From positions 1,488,001-1,552,000 of the forward strand of contig JBAOKB010000144.1 of NCBI GenBank assembly GCA_037044905.1: a stretch of 64,000 nt of DNA, read 5' to 3'. The notes beneath the pieces were generated by a model. It did not search any database, was not told where the DNA came from, and saw only the letters and a list, made by a program, of their open reading frames with translations. This DNA comes from Hortaea werneckii (taxonomy: Eukaryota > Ascomycota > Dothideomycetes > Mycosphaerellales > Teratosphaeriaceae). Position numbers and translations under genes: made by a program. This document shows, piece by piece, positions 21,779 to 32,820 of this stretch (the first letter of the stretch is position 1; each line of letters begins with the position of its first letter).

Positions 21779-22160
21779 GTCCCGCCTGATGGGCGAAGGA
21801 TTGCCTTAAATAAGGCGGTCCTCAAATGCGACACGACTTCGCTTTGTTGAGCAAAGCTACCGTACGACCAAGACATTGATTGCAACCCTGCTTGTGCGTC
21901 TGTATGATAGCAAGGATACCGCAGACGTTGTGGGAATGTTGTGGGGCGTGGAGAAGTGGGAAAGTGGGAAATCGCGGAGAAAGGTGCATCCTGCAAAAGA
22001 CGGCAGTCTTGAGATCTACATTACTCGCGTTAGCTTGCAGAGCGAGTCTCAAGCATGCTTGAACGGTATAAGTATGGCCAAATCTGCCCGCCAGTAGCTG
22101 CCTCTGCTTGGGTCTTGCCCAGCTTTGTTCCATCTTCCCGCGTCCGAGTGATCTTGGGTA
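21779..22160. promoter_or_regulatory. Divergent promoter region, P450 / major facilitator
   Basis: This 382-bp region separates the oppositely read P450 and transporter genes, a common arrangement for co-regulated catabolic genes in fungi. I could not identify specific C2H2 binding sites by eye. Confidence 0.5.
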
Positions 22161-23856
22161 TTGTCATTTAGAATGGCCCAAAATATGCATGCTCCAGAGA
22201 AAGGACTGGTGCAGGTCGATCATGTCGAATCAATCCAACGAGATGCTGCACTTCACCGTCCGACCCACTATCAGCCAGAGACAGACGAGGAACGTCGGCT
22301 CGACAAGAGAGTCAACTTGAAGCTTATTTTGTCGTTGTTCTTCTCCTAGCGCTCATGTTCATTGTAGGTCATTGGTTATGGTGGCCCAATCTCGTACAGA
22401 CCAGGCTGATCGTATCGTGTAGTTCTGTGGCATCGATAAAACGAACATAGGTTTCGTCGCAACCAGTTCTTTCGTCGAAGACGCCAATCTCAAACCCGAC
22501 GATATCCCGAATTCTCTGTCCCTCTTCTCTGCCACCTACGTTCCGTTGCAACCATTTATGGTTATCTTGGCTCGACGTGTCGGCGTAAGATGGTTCATCG
22601 GAGTGCAAGTCACTCTCTGGGGAGGCCTGTGCATGTGTCACGCGGCGATCACGAACAGTGGCACTTTGATAGCCTTGCGGTTGCTCATAGGGGCTGCAGA
22701 AGCGGGTTTTACCCAGATCGGTATGTTCTACATGTCCACGTTGTATCCGAAGTACAATGTTGGATTCCGACTCGGTTTATTCACGGGCATGTATTCCGTG
22801 GCAGGCGCTTTTGCTGGAGTGCTTGCGTACGGCCTGCTAAAACTGGATACGGACAGCTTGCATGGATGGCAGACCCTATTCCTGGTCGAAGGTGGCATCA
22901 CCGTTGCCTTGGGTCTCATCAGCTTCTTCGTTTTGCCCTCCCACCTGTCTAGCGCCTGGTTCTTGACGGCAGAAGAGCGTGTCCATGCAGTCCGAAGAAT
23001 GGAACTAGACCTCGCCGGTACTTACGAGGGCGAGATTGATGAAAGGAGGGTTTCCAGGCAGAACTTTACTGATGTGGCAAAGGACTGGAAGAAACTCTCA
23101 ATCGTGCTTTGCAACATCATGGCGGTCTTGCCGGTGACAGCTTTTACGACGTTTCTGCCGCTAATTGTCGAAGGGATGGGATATGAGGGCATCAAGGCGA
23201 ATCTGATGAGTGTACCGCCCTTCGTTGTGTAAGCGTGTGTACAAACTTGTTGGAATGCCCTCGCGCTAACAGGTTTCGGCAGAGGAACTGTAGGTCTGCT
23301 GATTATCGTTTGGCTGAGCGACTACTTCAAAGAGAGATCTATACACACCGTGTGCGGAATGAGTCTCGGGATTGTGGGCTGCATCGTGATGGCAACATCC
23401 GTTGACACACAGCTCCGCTACGGGTTCGCGCACGTATGCATGGCAGGTGTTTTTGCTGGTGGTCCGCTGCTCGCCGCGTGGCTGGCCGGAAACACGCCTG
23501 ATAAAAACACCAGGAGTGTTATCATGGGTGTGAATGGCTGGTCGAACATCGCCGGGGTCATTGCCGGCCAGATATTCAAGAGCCGCTACGCTCCTAGATG
23601 TAAGTCGAGGGATTCTACAGTGTCATACTCAAACCGTAAGTGCTGACGATTCACAGATGAGATTCCTCTAATAGTGACAATGTGTCTGATGGCCTTCGGT
23701 ATGTGCGGGCTGATGTTTGTAAAAACCATGTATATCCGGGAGAATAAGCGCCGGGCAAGAGTGATTGAAACATGGGACGAGCAGCAGTTCGCCGCAGAGG
23801 CCGTTTCACCCGAGCGACGAGGTGACCAGAAGCGCACCTTCATGTATGGGACTTGA
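22161..23856 (+). pseudogene. Major facilitator transporter (Dal5/TNA1 anion:cation symporter type) with an apparent 1-nt frameshift
   Basis: Exons are 22161-22363, 22423-23228, 23283-23599 and 23657-23856. Exons 2-4 join in frame, with donors GTAAGC and GTAAGT. Exon 1 starts MSFRMAQNMHAPEKGL (Met5 at 22173 is a possible start), runs to DKRVNLKL and then hits TAG at 22347-22349. A shift of one base at about 22325/22326 turns the following bases into a hydrophobic first helix (DFVVVLLLALMFI) that splices to FCGIDKTNIG in exon 2. Signature stretches follow: RLLIGAAEAGF and FYMSTLYPKYNVGFRLGLF. The family imports organic anions or vitamins across the plasma membrane. The gene is either recently broken or the assembly lacks a base. 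With the missing base it would encode about 509 residues. Confidence 0.7.
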
Positions 23857-24388
23857 TTCCTTGGTTGGAAGCGTCAGAGCGAGGCGATAGTCTTGAGATG
23901 CTCAGATGAGGGCTCCATCAAACACATTGTTCGCCCCGACCCAAGCATCATTTCGAAATACGCAATCGAAGCCAACGAGTTGACATGCGCACAGTGCTTG
24001 GCGGCCATCTTTCATCGCACCTATTGCGTTCAAAAGAAGTAATGAAAGTAGCAGTGGAGGCTTCGTCGACTGGTCGTGATATGACCGCGCATGTTGCCAA
24101 CTTGAACCGCACAGTCGTCGACCACTTCCGCTTAGTAAGCTTCCATAGCCGAGCACACCGAAACAACCATCCTTAGGTTCTTACCTAGGTACCATCTATG
24201 CAGTGCGGCTACGAATTTGAGTGTGAACAACACCTCCGACAGACCAGAATGCCGCTCTTCGAGTAATGTGAGCGGCGGGAGAAGTCGTCGCTAAGGTGAG
24301 ATAATATTACAAGTTCAATCACGCTCTCTACCATGTACAGTCACACCAACCTCCTTCATCTCCACTCACAAGTGCCTCAACCCAACCT
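23857..24388. other. Convergent intergenic region
   Basis: This lies between the transporter and AAA ATPase 3' ends. It contains a TACCTAGGTA palindrome at 24182-24191. No gene was found. Confidence 0.5.
24182..24191. repeat. Palindrome TACCTAGGTA
   Basis: A perfect 10-bp palindrome in an intergenic region, one of the recurrent ACCTAGGT-centred sites in this window. Confidence 0.8.
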
Positions 24389-27300
24389 TTAGGGTGGCGA
24401 AGGCGCGCCGTCTCCCGTCCCCGCCCTAACCCTTACACTACTCTCATCGACCTTCTGCTCGCCCATGCCGAATCCATACCCGGACTTCTTCTTCCGGCCC
24501 TTGCGATCGCCGTACTGCTCGTCGAACTTCCGGATCGCATTCAGACTCGCCATGTCCTCGCTAATACTCGCGCTGATCTCCTGCACGGCCTTGTCGAAGT
24601 GGCGCTTGGCTAGGGTGCGTTTCTCCGGGAGCTTGAAATCGGTGTTACCGTCCTTCTCGTTCCGGGTGATCAGGTCGTTCTCTTCGCGCACGCAGGCCAG
24701 CGCGGCGGAGACGCAGAGGTTCTTGAGATCGGAGCCGGAGTAGAGCGGGGTCTGCTCGGCGAGGTTGGCGAGGGAGACGGTGTCGTCTAGGGCTTCGTTC
24801 TTGAGGTGGATGCCGAGGATGCTCTCCCGGTCCTTGGCTACCGGCAGGTCGACTAGGAGTCTCCTTGGAAGTCGACGGAGAACGGCGTCGTCGAGGTCGA
24901 AGGGCCGGTTGCTAGCCACCATCATGAATACACCATGGTCATCCATCCCATCCCACTCGCGCAGAAATTGGTTGATAATCTCACGGTGCGTGTTGCGGTT
25001 ACCTGCGCCACTTCTGCTGCCAAAGATAGCGTCGGCTTCGTCAATGAAGACAACGCACGGCGAAAGCTTCTTGGCTAGACTGAAGACCGCGCGGACCATC
25101 TTCTCACCTTCACCTACGTATTTCTCGTAGATCTGCGCACCGCTGATTTCAAGAACGGTGGCGCCGGACTCCTTCGCTACAGCCTTGGCCAGCAGCGTCT
25201 TGCCAGTGCCGGGTGGGCCGTAGAGCATGAGGCCAGGCAGACGATCGCTGGCCAGAACACCGTATGAGAAAGCCTCAGGCCGCATCAGTGACAGGGTGGT
25301 GAGCGTCTTCAGCGCTTCGATGGTCTCAGGTGTCGCGTGCACATCGTCAAACCCGGTCCTGATGTTTTGCGAATCGGCCACGCCAGTCAACAATTTCGTC
25401 TCATGCTGGTTGAGATTCTTCTTGACCTCCTCGATCTTCTTGCTACCCGCTCGCTTTTGCTTGTCTGCTTTTTGGTTCGGTCCTGAGCTCTCGTCCGCGT
25501 GAGCTTCCTGTCCTTCTTGGCTGCCAGGAGGCTTGTCCTTCTTGCCAAAGTTTATCATCCTTGAAGTTGTGTTCCAGTTCTGGACCGCTTCGTCTACACG
25601 CATGGTAGTATATGCCGCAAGAGCAACATGAACTGGCCTGATGTCCTCAGACTGCGCATATGATCTGCTTAGGCCAATGGCTGTAATGACAACACGCTGA
25701 ACTTCATCAAGTGTCAACACTCTCTCGGAGAGGAATCGCGAACCTTGGAGCGCCATCTGCTCTCGAGCCTCGTGAGACAGCAAGTCGGTTTCCGTGCTTG
25801 GTCGCAGACGCCGAAGCATGCTGGACACGTGCCTAAGGTTGATCTCCAGAATTCGGCGGTACCCGGGGTTCTTGAGTGTCTCGGCAGACGCGGCGGGCTT
25901 AACTGTAGGCACTTCCGATGTGACAATGGGTGCAGCCTCTTTCCTCGGCGGTGGCACTGTTATAGTGCGGAAAGGGAAGTCTTCAGGCTCTCTTAAACCG
26001 CTCATGAAGATATTATTCTGACCTTGCGCGGTGGTGCCTACAATGAGCACGCTTTCACCGCTTCGCCGTTTCTTTTGCACAATGCGAACCAACTTGCGGA
26101 CGATGGCATCGCCTAGCTGTGAGCGCGAAAGGTCTTTGAGGTCACGAAGGTGGATAATTGTCTTCTGGCCCTGAGTGCCGTTCAGAGACCCGCTCTCGAT
26201 GGAGCCAGCTTTCTGCGTTTCAAGTTTGAGTGGCACGGCGCCACCCTCGACGCTCTTGCTCATATAGTTGACGAGCGTCTCTGCAGCTTGGGCAATCCTG
26301 CTCTGGGCATCAAAGGTACTCGGTAGCTGACGGAAGTTTTTGTGGCCTTCAGGACCTGATAGTTGCTCCCGCTTTTGTGTGCTTGCTTCCAACAACCCTT
26401 CGAGCAGTACAGTGAGGCGTGCCTCATCATACTGAACAATTTCGGTCGAAGACGACGGTTTTGGACTGGACCGCATCATTGGAAGTGGGCTTGGTGCCGA
26501 GCCTGCGTTTACGAACTGGGGTCGGCCAATGGTAATGCCAGCGATGCCGATGCCTTGCAACGCTTTGCCCAGCTCGTGTCGTCGGTCATGCAGGGCCTTT
26601 CGCAAGTCTTCCATGTTGCCAAATCCACCCGATGGGCGGTCTTCTGACTCCTCGTCTTCTTCGTCATAGTCGTCCTCCTCCATATCCATCTCATCTTCTT
26701 CGCTAGGATTGCCGAAAGGCTTCACACTCCGCCCAGAAGAAGCCTCGTATCCATCAAAGACATCGTAACCTAGTGTTGAGAATGAGCCAGGCGTATCTGA
26801 TCCGTTACCGACGTACTCGGCAGTGAGATCCTCAATGTCATTGGCGTCAATGCGGATGAGGTCGGCGTGTACAACCTGTGCGAGAGCTCGGACGTATTCA
26901 TCCATATGGTCATGCGAGTCTGAGTCAGGGCAGTGTAAGGATAAATCTACGCGGTTCGAGGCAAAAGAGGAAGATTGCTGGCCTTCAGTAGCCATTGATA
27001 GTCCGGCACGTATGCTTGCTTCCGCTTCCAAGAAGACGTAGGTCTGCGGATTCGTGAGATCGAAAGTAGGCCCAGCAGAATGTGGACTCTGGAAGGCTGT
27101 CCATTCTCCTTCTTTTACCACAGGCTCTGCAGGCTGCGGCTTCTCCGTGAACACTTTCTGATTGAAGAAGTTGGAGAATGTGCTTTGCTTAGGTGGCGAT
27201 TTTGAGCCTTTCGCCTGCTCCCAGTCTGGAGACTGTTCATTACCCTCTCCTTTCGCTTTCTGGTTCTCGGCTTCAGTCTTCAGCACCTGTTCCTGTTGCT

Positions 27301-28042
27301 TACGAGGCAGGGACACTAGCAGCTCGCCTAGCGCTTGCAGGTCTACCTCATGCGGACCTTTTGATCGCTGATGCACGAGCTCGTTGACAACCCAGAAGGC
27401 GTGCGCCTCTTTTGGTAGCGTGCCGAAGAAGGTGCGGTCTATTCCAAGCGCAGTAATGTCCACCTTTTGATCATCGATGTCCACGACATGCGGATCTCTG
27501 GCGTGGTGGTTTGCTTGCCTTGAGTCGGTCGGCTGGTAGTAGGGGACGGTAAATAGCGTATGCCCGGTCTCGGTATCGACGCATCGGATCATCTGGGCGT
27601 GTTCACGGTCCAGCAAAGCCTCTGGCTGCACGTCTCGCACCAATGTGACGTTATGTTTCATGAACCATTGCGGTATTGGTGGCGGTCTAGGGACTTCGTT
27701 GTTCCTCCCATTGCGCATACTTCTTCTCATCCGTGTCTTGCGTCCCTCTCCGTTCCCATTGCCATTGCTCTTGGCCTCAGCATTCTCTGCGTCCTTGGTG
27801 TGTTCGGGTGGCGCCGTCGACTGTTCCTCGGCTTTACGCTGCTCGATCCAGGCATTGTGTTCGTGGTTATTGCCTCCGGGCGGCTTAGCGTCAGAGGCTT
27901 TCTGGACGCTGCGATGGAACGATCTTTGGTGCTGAGCTGACGCCGACGCGATTCGGGGTAAGGAAGGCTGTCTGATGCGACTGCAACTCGGCGCTCGGGT
28001 CTGAGAGGCCAAGCGAGCGCTTTGGCGCGCGATTGGGCGCAT
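24389..28042 (-). CDS. Large mitochondrial AAA ATPase (Msp1/ATAD1-like catalytic domain)
   Basis: The single-exon frame encodes 1217 residues. The first 45 residues are rich in Arg/Ser/Gln/Ala with almost no acids, fitting a mitochondrial presequence (MRPIARQSARLASQTR). The C-terminal AAA module has Walker A GPPGTGKT at about 942-949, Walker B VVFIDEAD near 1000, the pore-region stretch YEKYVGEGEK, sensor-1-type VASNRP and arginine fingers RRLPRRL. A preceding helix (TPETIEALKTLTTLSLMRPE) is of the Msp1/katanin-like clade. An earlier block at about residues 640-710 (KTIIHLRDLKDLSRSQL, then ESVLIVGTTAQGQNN) looks like a degenerate first AAA unit without a Walker A. It probably extracts or remodels inner mitochondrial proteins. 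The role is inferred, and fungal relatives are uncharacterised to my knowledge. Confidence 0.85.
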   Translation of the reverse strand: MRPIARQSARLASQTRAPSCSRIRQPSLPRIASASAQHQRSFHRSVQKASDAKPPGGNNHEHNAWIEQRKAEEQSTAPPEHTKDAENAEAKSNGNGNGEGRKTRMRRSMRNGRNNEVPRPPPIPQWFMKHNVTLVRDVQPEALLDREHAQMIRCVDTETGHTLFTVPYYQPTDSRQANHHARDPHVVDIDDQKVDITALGIDRTFFGTLPKEAHAFWVVNELVHQRSKGPHEVDLQALGELLVSLPRKQQEQVLKTEAENQKAKGEGNEQSPDWEQAKGSKSPPKQSTFSNFFNQKVFTEKPQPAEPVVKEGEWTAFQSPHSAGPTFDLTNPQTYVFLEAEASIRAGLSMATEGQQSSSFASNRVDLSLHCPDSDSHDHMDEYVRALAQVVHADLIRIDANDIEDLTAEYVGNGSDTPGSFSTLGYDVFDGYEASSGRSVKPFGNPSEEDEMDMEEDDYDEEDEESEDRPSGGFGNMEDLRKALHDRRHELGKALQGIGIAGITIGRPQFVNAGSAPSPLPMMRSSPKPSSSTEIVQYDEARLTVLLEGLLEASTQKREQLSGPEGHKNFRQLPSTFDAQSRIAQAAETLVNYMSKSVEGGAVPLKLETQKAGSIESGSLNGTQGQKTIIHLRDLKDLSRSQLGDAIVRKLVRIVQKKRRSGESVLIVGTTAQGQNNIFMSGLREPEDFPFRTITVPPPRKEAAPIVTSEVPTVKPAASAETLKNPGYRRILEINLRHVSSMLRRLRPSTETDLLSHEAREQMALQGSRFLSERVLTLDEVQRVVITAIGLSRSYAQSEDIRPVHVALAAYTTMRVDEAVQNWNTTSRMINFGKKDKPPGSQEGQEAHADESSGPNQKADKQKRAGSKKIEEVKKNLNQHETKLLTGVADSQNIRTGFDDVHATPETIEALKTLTTLSLMRPEAFSYGVLASDRLPGLMLYGPPGTGKTLLAKAVAKESGATVLEISGAQIYEKYVGEGEKMVRAVFSLAKKLSPCVVFIDEADAIFGSRSGAGNRNTHREIINQFLREWDGMDDHGVFMMVASNRPFDLDDAVLRRLPRRLLVDLPVAKDRESILGIHLKNEALDDTVSLANLAEQTPLYSGSDLKNLCVSAALACVREENDLITRNEKDGNTDFKLPEKRTLAKRHFDKAVQEISASISEDMASLNAIRKFDEQYGDRKGRKKKSGYGFGMGEQKVDESSVRVRAGTGDGAPSPP

Positions 28043-29286
28043 TCAGAGATGTTGTATATGCTCGGCACGGGAGTTTGATCAGTGAGTCTGCGCGATGTTT
28101 CGGTTGCGGTGAACAAAAGTCGTGAGTTGAGCTTCATTCATCTCGTGCTTGCGCTGACGGAGATGCTCACTAATCTCCGAACGGACTTCAGACCCCAATC
28201 CAACTTGCAGGTGAACATCAATTCTGCAGCAGCAGCACTCGACAAGCTCCACCGTAGAGGTACTGTACTCGATCATGTCACGTATAGAGCTGATTCGTCT
28301 CTGAGACAACGTGGAGCACGAGTGGATTTGGTGGCGCCGGTGAGCGGTCTAGGGAGAAACACGTCAGAACTGATTGCTACGTGAAATCCCAGATGCTGCG
28401 TCAGGTACACCACAGTGTAACCCATCTATCACCACCCGGTCGCCATTTTGGGCTAGAAGAAAAAAAATTAAAGAAAGGTTCTCCTCCGTGTTTTGAAAAC
28501 TTGTCTCCTTAGTTCCTTATATCCATCGTGGGAGATGGTCTCAAGGCATCGCACCACGTCTTGCTACCGCCGGAGCCCTGGTGGCGACTACACAAGACCC
28601 TCCTCTGCTCCACATGCTGTGGTTCACGTCTACCGGGTTCCACACTCAGCACGTCACCAAACACAGCTCCTGAGGAGTGTCCGCTTTGAATATTCTACCG
28701 TGAGAGCTGCGAGACCGATGTTGCGAAAGACTTCCTTGTCCACCTTCGAGGTTGCCACCAAATCTTCCAGGTCCGCTGCCTAACTACATGGCTGACGAGC
28801 TGGATGGCTCAAGGTCAATGTCCCCATCGGATGGGACAGATCTTCCACTCCGTGACAAACACCATCGACGAGACATGCAGTCTCTGGCGCGTGAATTGTG
28901 TCGAACGAGGGCCGATGGCGACCGAGCAGACCTAGGAGCTTTTGGACGAGAGACATAGCTACTTGCTAAGAGATTCACATCCCGCGAGCTCACCAAATCT
29001 GCCAAGTCTCTGCTTGCATGCGATTCATATTGCCCTGCCAGGCTTCACTATGCTAATCATCTTGCAGCCTTTGATGGTGGCAGCCCAGAAATGCAGTGAT
29101 TAGTAGACAAAGGGCATGTAATATTGGTTAATACCGTAAGACTGTCCTCGCAGTGACTGGGAAACAAATCTGACGACAGATAAATACTCATACACCATGG
29201 AACATCGCAAGATATAGCTACTGATCTCTGCACTGGTTTGTCAGAGAGCTTTTGCGATTGACATCAACTCACTGTACGATAAGAAG
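28043..29286. other. Gene-poor intergenic stretch
   Basis: About 1.2 kb lies between the start of the AAA ATPase and the start of the disordered-protein gene, so it holds two divergent promoters. Short overlapping frames only, and no repeat or RNA gene was recognised. Confidence 0.5.
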
Positions 29287-30885
29287 ATGTCTGGGCCACA
29301 ATTTCAGAGGCAGCCATCACAGGGCATTCCACGTGGCTCAATACCTCAGAACGTTCCACAGGGCTTTCAACCGCGGCAAGGATCGCCTTCTACCTCTGAT
29401 GGATCGCAGTCTTTGGGCGAGTCTCGATCTACGACACAGCCACCTTCGCAGCAGCAAACTCCACAACATCAAAATGACCCCTATGAAGCTCGCTCTATGG
29501 GTCGCGCTCCTTTCCATGGTCAGCCGTCACAGCCATACACCTCCAGTTCTTTTCCACAGATCCCTCAGCAGCAAATGCAAGGTACGGGCTCGTCACTACC
29601 TCAGCGGCAATGGCGACATCAAGGCCATCCTGGAAAGAACTTTGTTCGAACTCCGCAGCAACAAATGCAGCCACCTGTTCATCGGGCAGGGCCGCCTTCG
29701 GAGTCGACCAGCGCCACATTGGAAGAAGATAGCGACGACGACGACTCTAGCGAGTCGGATGACGATGAAGATGAAGAAGGCGAGGAAGATAACGAAGATG
29801 GTTTCCCGACTAGAGGAAATCATCCTGGTTGGCCGCAGCAGGTGCAGGCCCCAGTTATATCGCCTCAACAACCCAGAGCAGCATCGCTAGTGTCCAGTCT
29901 CTCAGGCGCCTCGACATCTACCGCGAGACAATCTCAGCCAGTAGGACAGATTCACCCAAAGGTATCCCCATCGATCGCCAGCACTTTGTCTGGAGCTACT
30001 GGCTCAACTGCAGACCGGTCGGTGAGACAAGAGAAAGCACCGTCTACAGCCTCGTCAACTGTGGCAACCACACTCTCCGGTGCTACTTCGAGGCCACTTC
30101 GAGCTAGTCAGTATGCGAAAGAGCGCCAGCGGCAGTACACGCCTACGAGTGGAGAGAGGCAAGTTCTAGGAGAAGATGAGCGAACTATACCGCATCAAGA
30201 GCACTCCCTCTACAATGCACCCGCCAGACCTGCGAGCTTGGCTTCCACATCGCATCGTGGATCAGAACGCAGCTTAAGAGACCATTCCCTCGCACCAAAC
30301 AGCCCTAATACCCATGGCAACCGTGGTGTCTATCAACCCCAATACCCTCCAAGCCTCAAAGAACCGACGCAGTCAAGCAATCATAGAGGCTCACAGACAT
30401 CCGGTCGAACAAACCAAAGGCTGAGAAACCAACCCCTAAGCGGAACAGCTCCTCCCCTGTCCTTGCCAAAAACAGCGAATAGAGGCGAAGCAGACGCCTA
30501 CTATGACCCCAACCAAACTTTCAGCAGCTGTCACTCTGCCCCCAGCACAAGAAATTCCTTCCGACCAAACGGCAGCATCTCCTACAAAAACCACTCCTAT
30601 CAAAACCACTCCGAACTTTCAAACCCGCACAATATCCCATCATCATCATCACCACCACCACCTCTTCCTCCTCCCCACAGAAACCACTCTCTGGCCCCTC
30701 CCCACCAACCCCTGACCTCACAGCCCACCAACCCTCCCAACCCCACCATCCCCGACCCCTTCGCCCACACCCTCCCACCAGGTTGGAAAGCCACCCTCAA
30801 AGGCTTCGTCCGTCTCTACCTCCATCAACGTCTCCACCACGACGACCACCCCTCACAGTCCACCGGTTTTCCTCCTACAACAGCC

Positions 30886-30918
<33 letters not shown>

Positions 30919-31260
30919 GCAGCGATGCGAGCAGAGAAATACGAGCTCTTCCTCCGCGGCCAGCGCTTCTTCCACCACCCTGTCATACGAGTATGCGGGA
31001 ATTTCCGGCGGAGGCATTACGTTGTTATCGCGGAGCGGGTGGAGGAGGTGCGGAGAGCTGTTCTACAGGACCAGGGAGGGTCTGACGAGGATACTGATGT
31101 CGGGGGGACTAGGCAACGAGCTGGGGTAGAGAGTAGGAGGACCCAGGGGAGGAGGAGAAGGGGTTCCAGGGAGGGTGATGGTGGGGAGGGAGGTGGTTCG
31201 CCGGGTCAGTTTTCAAGAAGGGGGAGGCAAGGAGGGTTTAGACATACGGGGGGAGAATAA
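29287..31260 (+). CDS. Long disordered Gln/Ser/Pro-rich protein with short ordered C-terminal block
   Basis: The single-exon frame encodes 657 residues. The first 480 are mostly Gln/Ser/Pro/Thr, with one acidic run near residues 143-180 (DDDDSSESDDDEDEEGEEDN) and repeated LSGAxSTA-type units (SLSGASTSTA, TLSGATGSTA, TLSGATSRP). An ordered block follows at about 498-595: LPPGWKATLKGFVRLYLHQR, an eight-residue Ala run encoded by GCA repeats, and ELFLRGQRFFHHPVIRVC. The end is Arg/Gly-rich. I cannot name the family. RG-rich tails often bind RNA and acidic/Gln stretches often mediate assembly, so a nuclear or ribonucleoprotein role is possible but unproven. The RG-rich tail may be altered by an unseen intron. 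Confidence 0.55.
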
Positions 31261-31840
31261 TGTCGGTGTAAGGTTGAGAAGAGGGAGTGTTCGCGGCCGG
31301 ATCATCCGGGGTTCCCGCATATTTGTCCGAAACATCATAGGCGTAGAAAGTAATGGTAATGGTGATGGTGTTTCGGATGGACGAGGTGAAAAGGGATGGA
31401 TTTGTGCAGGTAGAGCTGGTCAGTAGGTATTTGGTGTCGATAGGGTAAGCGACAATATATGCGACTCTGAACAAATTCCTTGCCGCTTGGGTTAGTTGTG
31501 TCAGATCGCCTTTGTGTAGGCGGCTGTCTGTAAGTCTTGATGGGGAACACAGAGGCACTGGCTATACGTTCCGAGCATGCAATGCGCCTCGACCATCGTC
31601 ACTGCGTAGAAAGATAAAATCACGCCCGCAATAATGCAGCACAAGAGCGCATCCAGATCACCATAATGAGAAATCGCAACTGGACCAGAAAGTACGCAAA
31701 AGAAATCCTGGAAATCCCAAAAAGGTGCTGAGCAGCAATTGACCCTTTCTCTACATTGTACATGCATACGCCAGCGTCCCATCGCTCCCATTCAGTACAT
31801 CACTTCGCTGCCAACTCTCTGTACTCACATATCTCCAAGT
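31261..31840. other. Convergent intergenic region
   Basis: This lies between the 3' ends of the disordered-protein gene and the Cox12 gene. Nothing else could be supported. Confidence 0.5.
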
Positions 31841-32244
31841 CTATTGGTCGAGCCGGGCAGGGAAAGTGCCGTTCTCCCGCTGGTCGTCCCAGCGCTCACA
31901 CCAGGAACTTGGGCACAGGGAACGGTAGGCGAGGAAGAACTGTAGAGGGAGAGTGGAGCGTATTAGCCAACGCGTTGGTTTCCGTACTTGTTTTCGCGTA
32001 GGTGGGACTGGCTGGGCAGAGTGGATTGGGAAGCATGTGGGGTGATATCGTTAGAGACGTACCTGGCGGCATGGCTTGAAGTCCTCACCCTTGGCAAGGA
32101 TGCACTTGTGGTAGTCGACGTAGTTCTGCCAGCAGTGCTTGGTCTGGTTCTGGTTCGGGAAGCGGGCGTCGAAGCCTGAGGGATCCTCGTGGTCAGTATT
32201 CCGTTTTGGTATGGCCTTGCTCTTTATGCTGCGACAGCTTCGGC

Positions 32245-32295
<51 letters not shown>

Positions 32296-32481
32296 GACGA
32301 CGCGGCGGCTATTCTCGGTGTACTCGCGGGAGTATTGCATGTATCACATACCGGCTGTTCACACACATCATGTCAGTCTGCTACCCTCTCTCAATCGCAT
32401 TCTCCACTCTTCCACTGGGTGGCGCTGCTTACCAGTCACGAACTTAAAGGGCATGGTGACGCGCTCCTCATCGTCAGACAT
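31841..32481 (-). CDS. COX12: Cytochrome c oxidase subunit VIb (Cox12/COX6B), three exons
   Basis: Exons are 32481-32433, 32175-32063 and 31939-31841, giving 86 residues with both junctions in frame. The protein has the subunit VIb twin Cys motifs: C31-x9-C41 (CWQNYVDYHKC) and C52-x10-C63 (CRQFFLAYRSLC). It also has the family lead GFDARFPNQNQTKHCW and the end RWDDQRENGTFPARLDQ. This subunit sits on the intermembrane-space side of complex IV and is imported by the Mia40 disulfide relay, so it lacks a cleavable presequence, as here. Intron 1 (257 bp) contains a (CAG/CTG) tract of about 16 units. The gene is divergent with an MLRQ/NDUFA4-like gene 339 bp away. Confidence 0.95.
32246..32295. repeat. 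CTG/CAG trinucleotide tract in Cox12 intron 1
   Basis: About 16-17 perfect CTG units (CAG on the coding strand) lie inside the first intron of the Cox12 gene, about 120 bases upstream of its acceptor side in plus coordinates. Length variation is likely and would alter intron size only. Confidence 0.9.
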
Positions 32482-32820
32482 TTTGGCGGTGTTTGTGTAT
32501 AATTGATTCGGTAGGGTGGCGGGTGAGTGCTTCGTCGCAATGGTTGGTCGTCTTTCGCTATCGGAGTTCAGCGGGCAGCAGCAGATGGTGAAGTCGTCGA
32601 CGAACATGGTAGGGGAACAGCCGCATGGCCCGTGCAGGCGTGCCGCTGATTGGATGGTGGTGAGCTGGGCTGTCGGGTTCGGAGCTCTGCGCTGCTGCGG
32701 GCCGGCAGCGACGATGGCAGCAGCCGGAGCAAGCAGCACCACCACCACCGGCAGCGAGAGGTCATTGTAGCGATTGAACCAGCACGCACCCCTCTCCACT
32801 CCGACACGAACGAGCCCAAC
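32482..32820. promoter_or_regulatory. Divergent promoter, Cox12 / MLRQ-like respiratory genes
   Basis: This 339-bp region separates two nuclear genes for respiratory-chain small subunits, read away from each other. Shared regulation is inferred. No Hap2/3/4/5-type CCAAT box was checked systematically. Confidence 0.5.

Noticed and set aside
22347..22349. TAG as the true end of a short 62-residue protein
   Set aside because: The residues before it form the start of a Dal5-type transporter, and the next exon continues the family sequence, so a frameshift is more likely.
28493..28958. Small plus-strand frames between the AAA ATPase and the disordered protein
   Set aside because: No resemblance to known families, no splice support, and strong overlap with equally long frames on the other strand.
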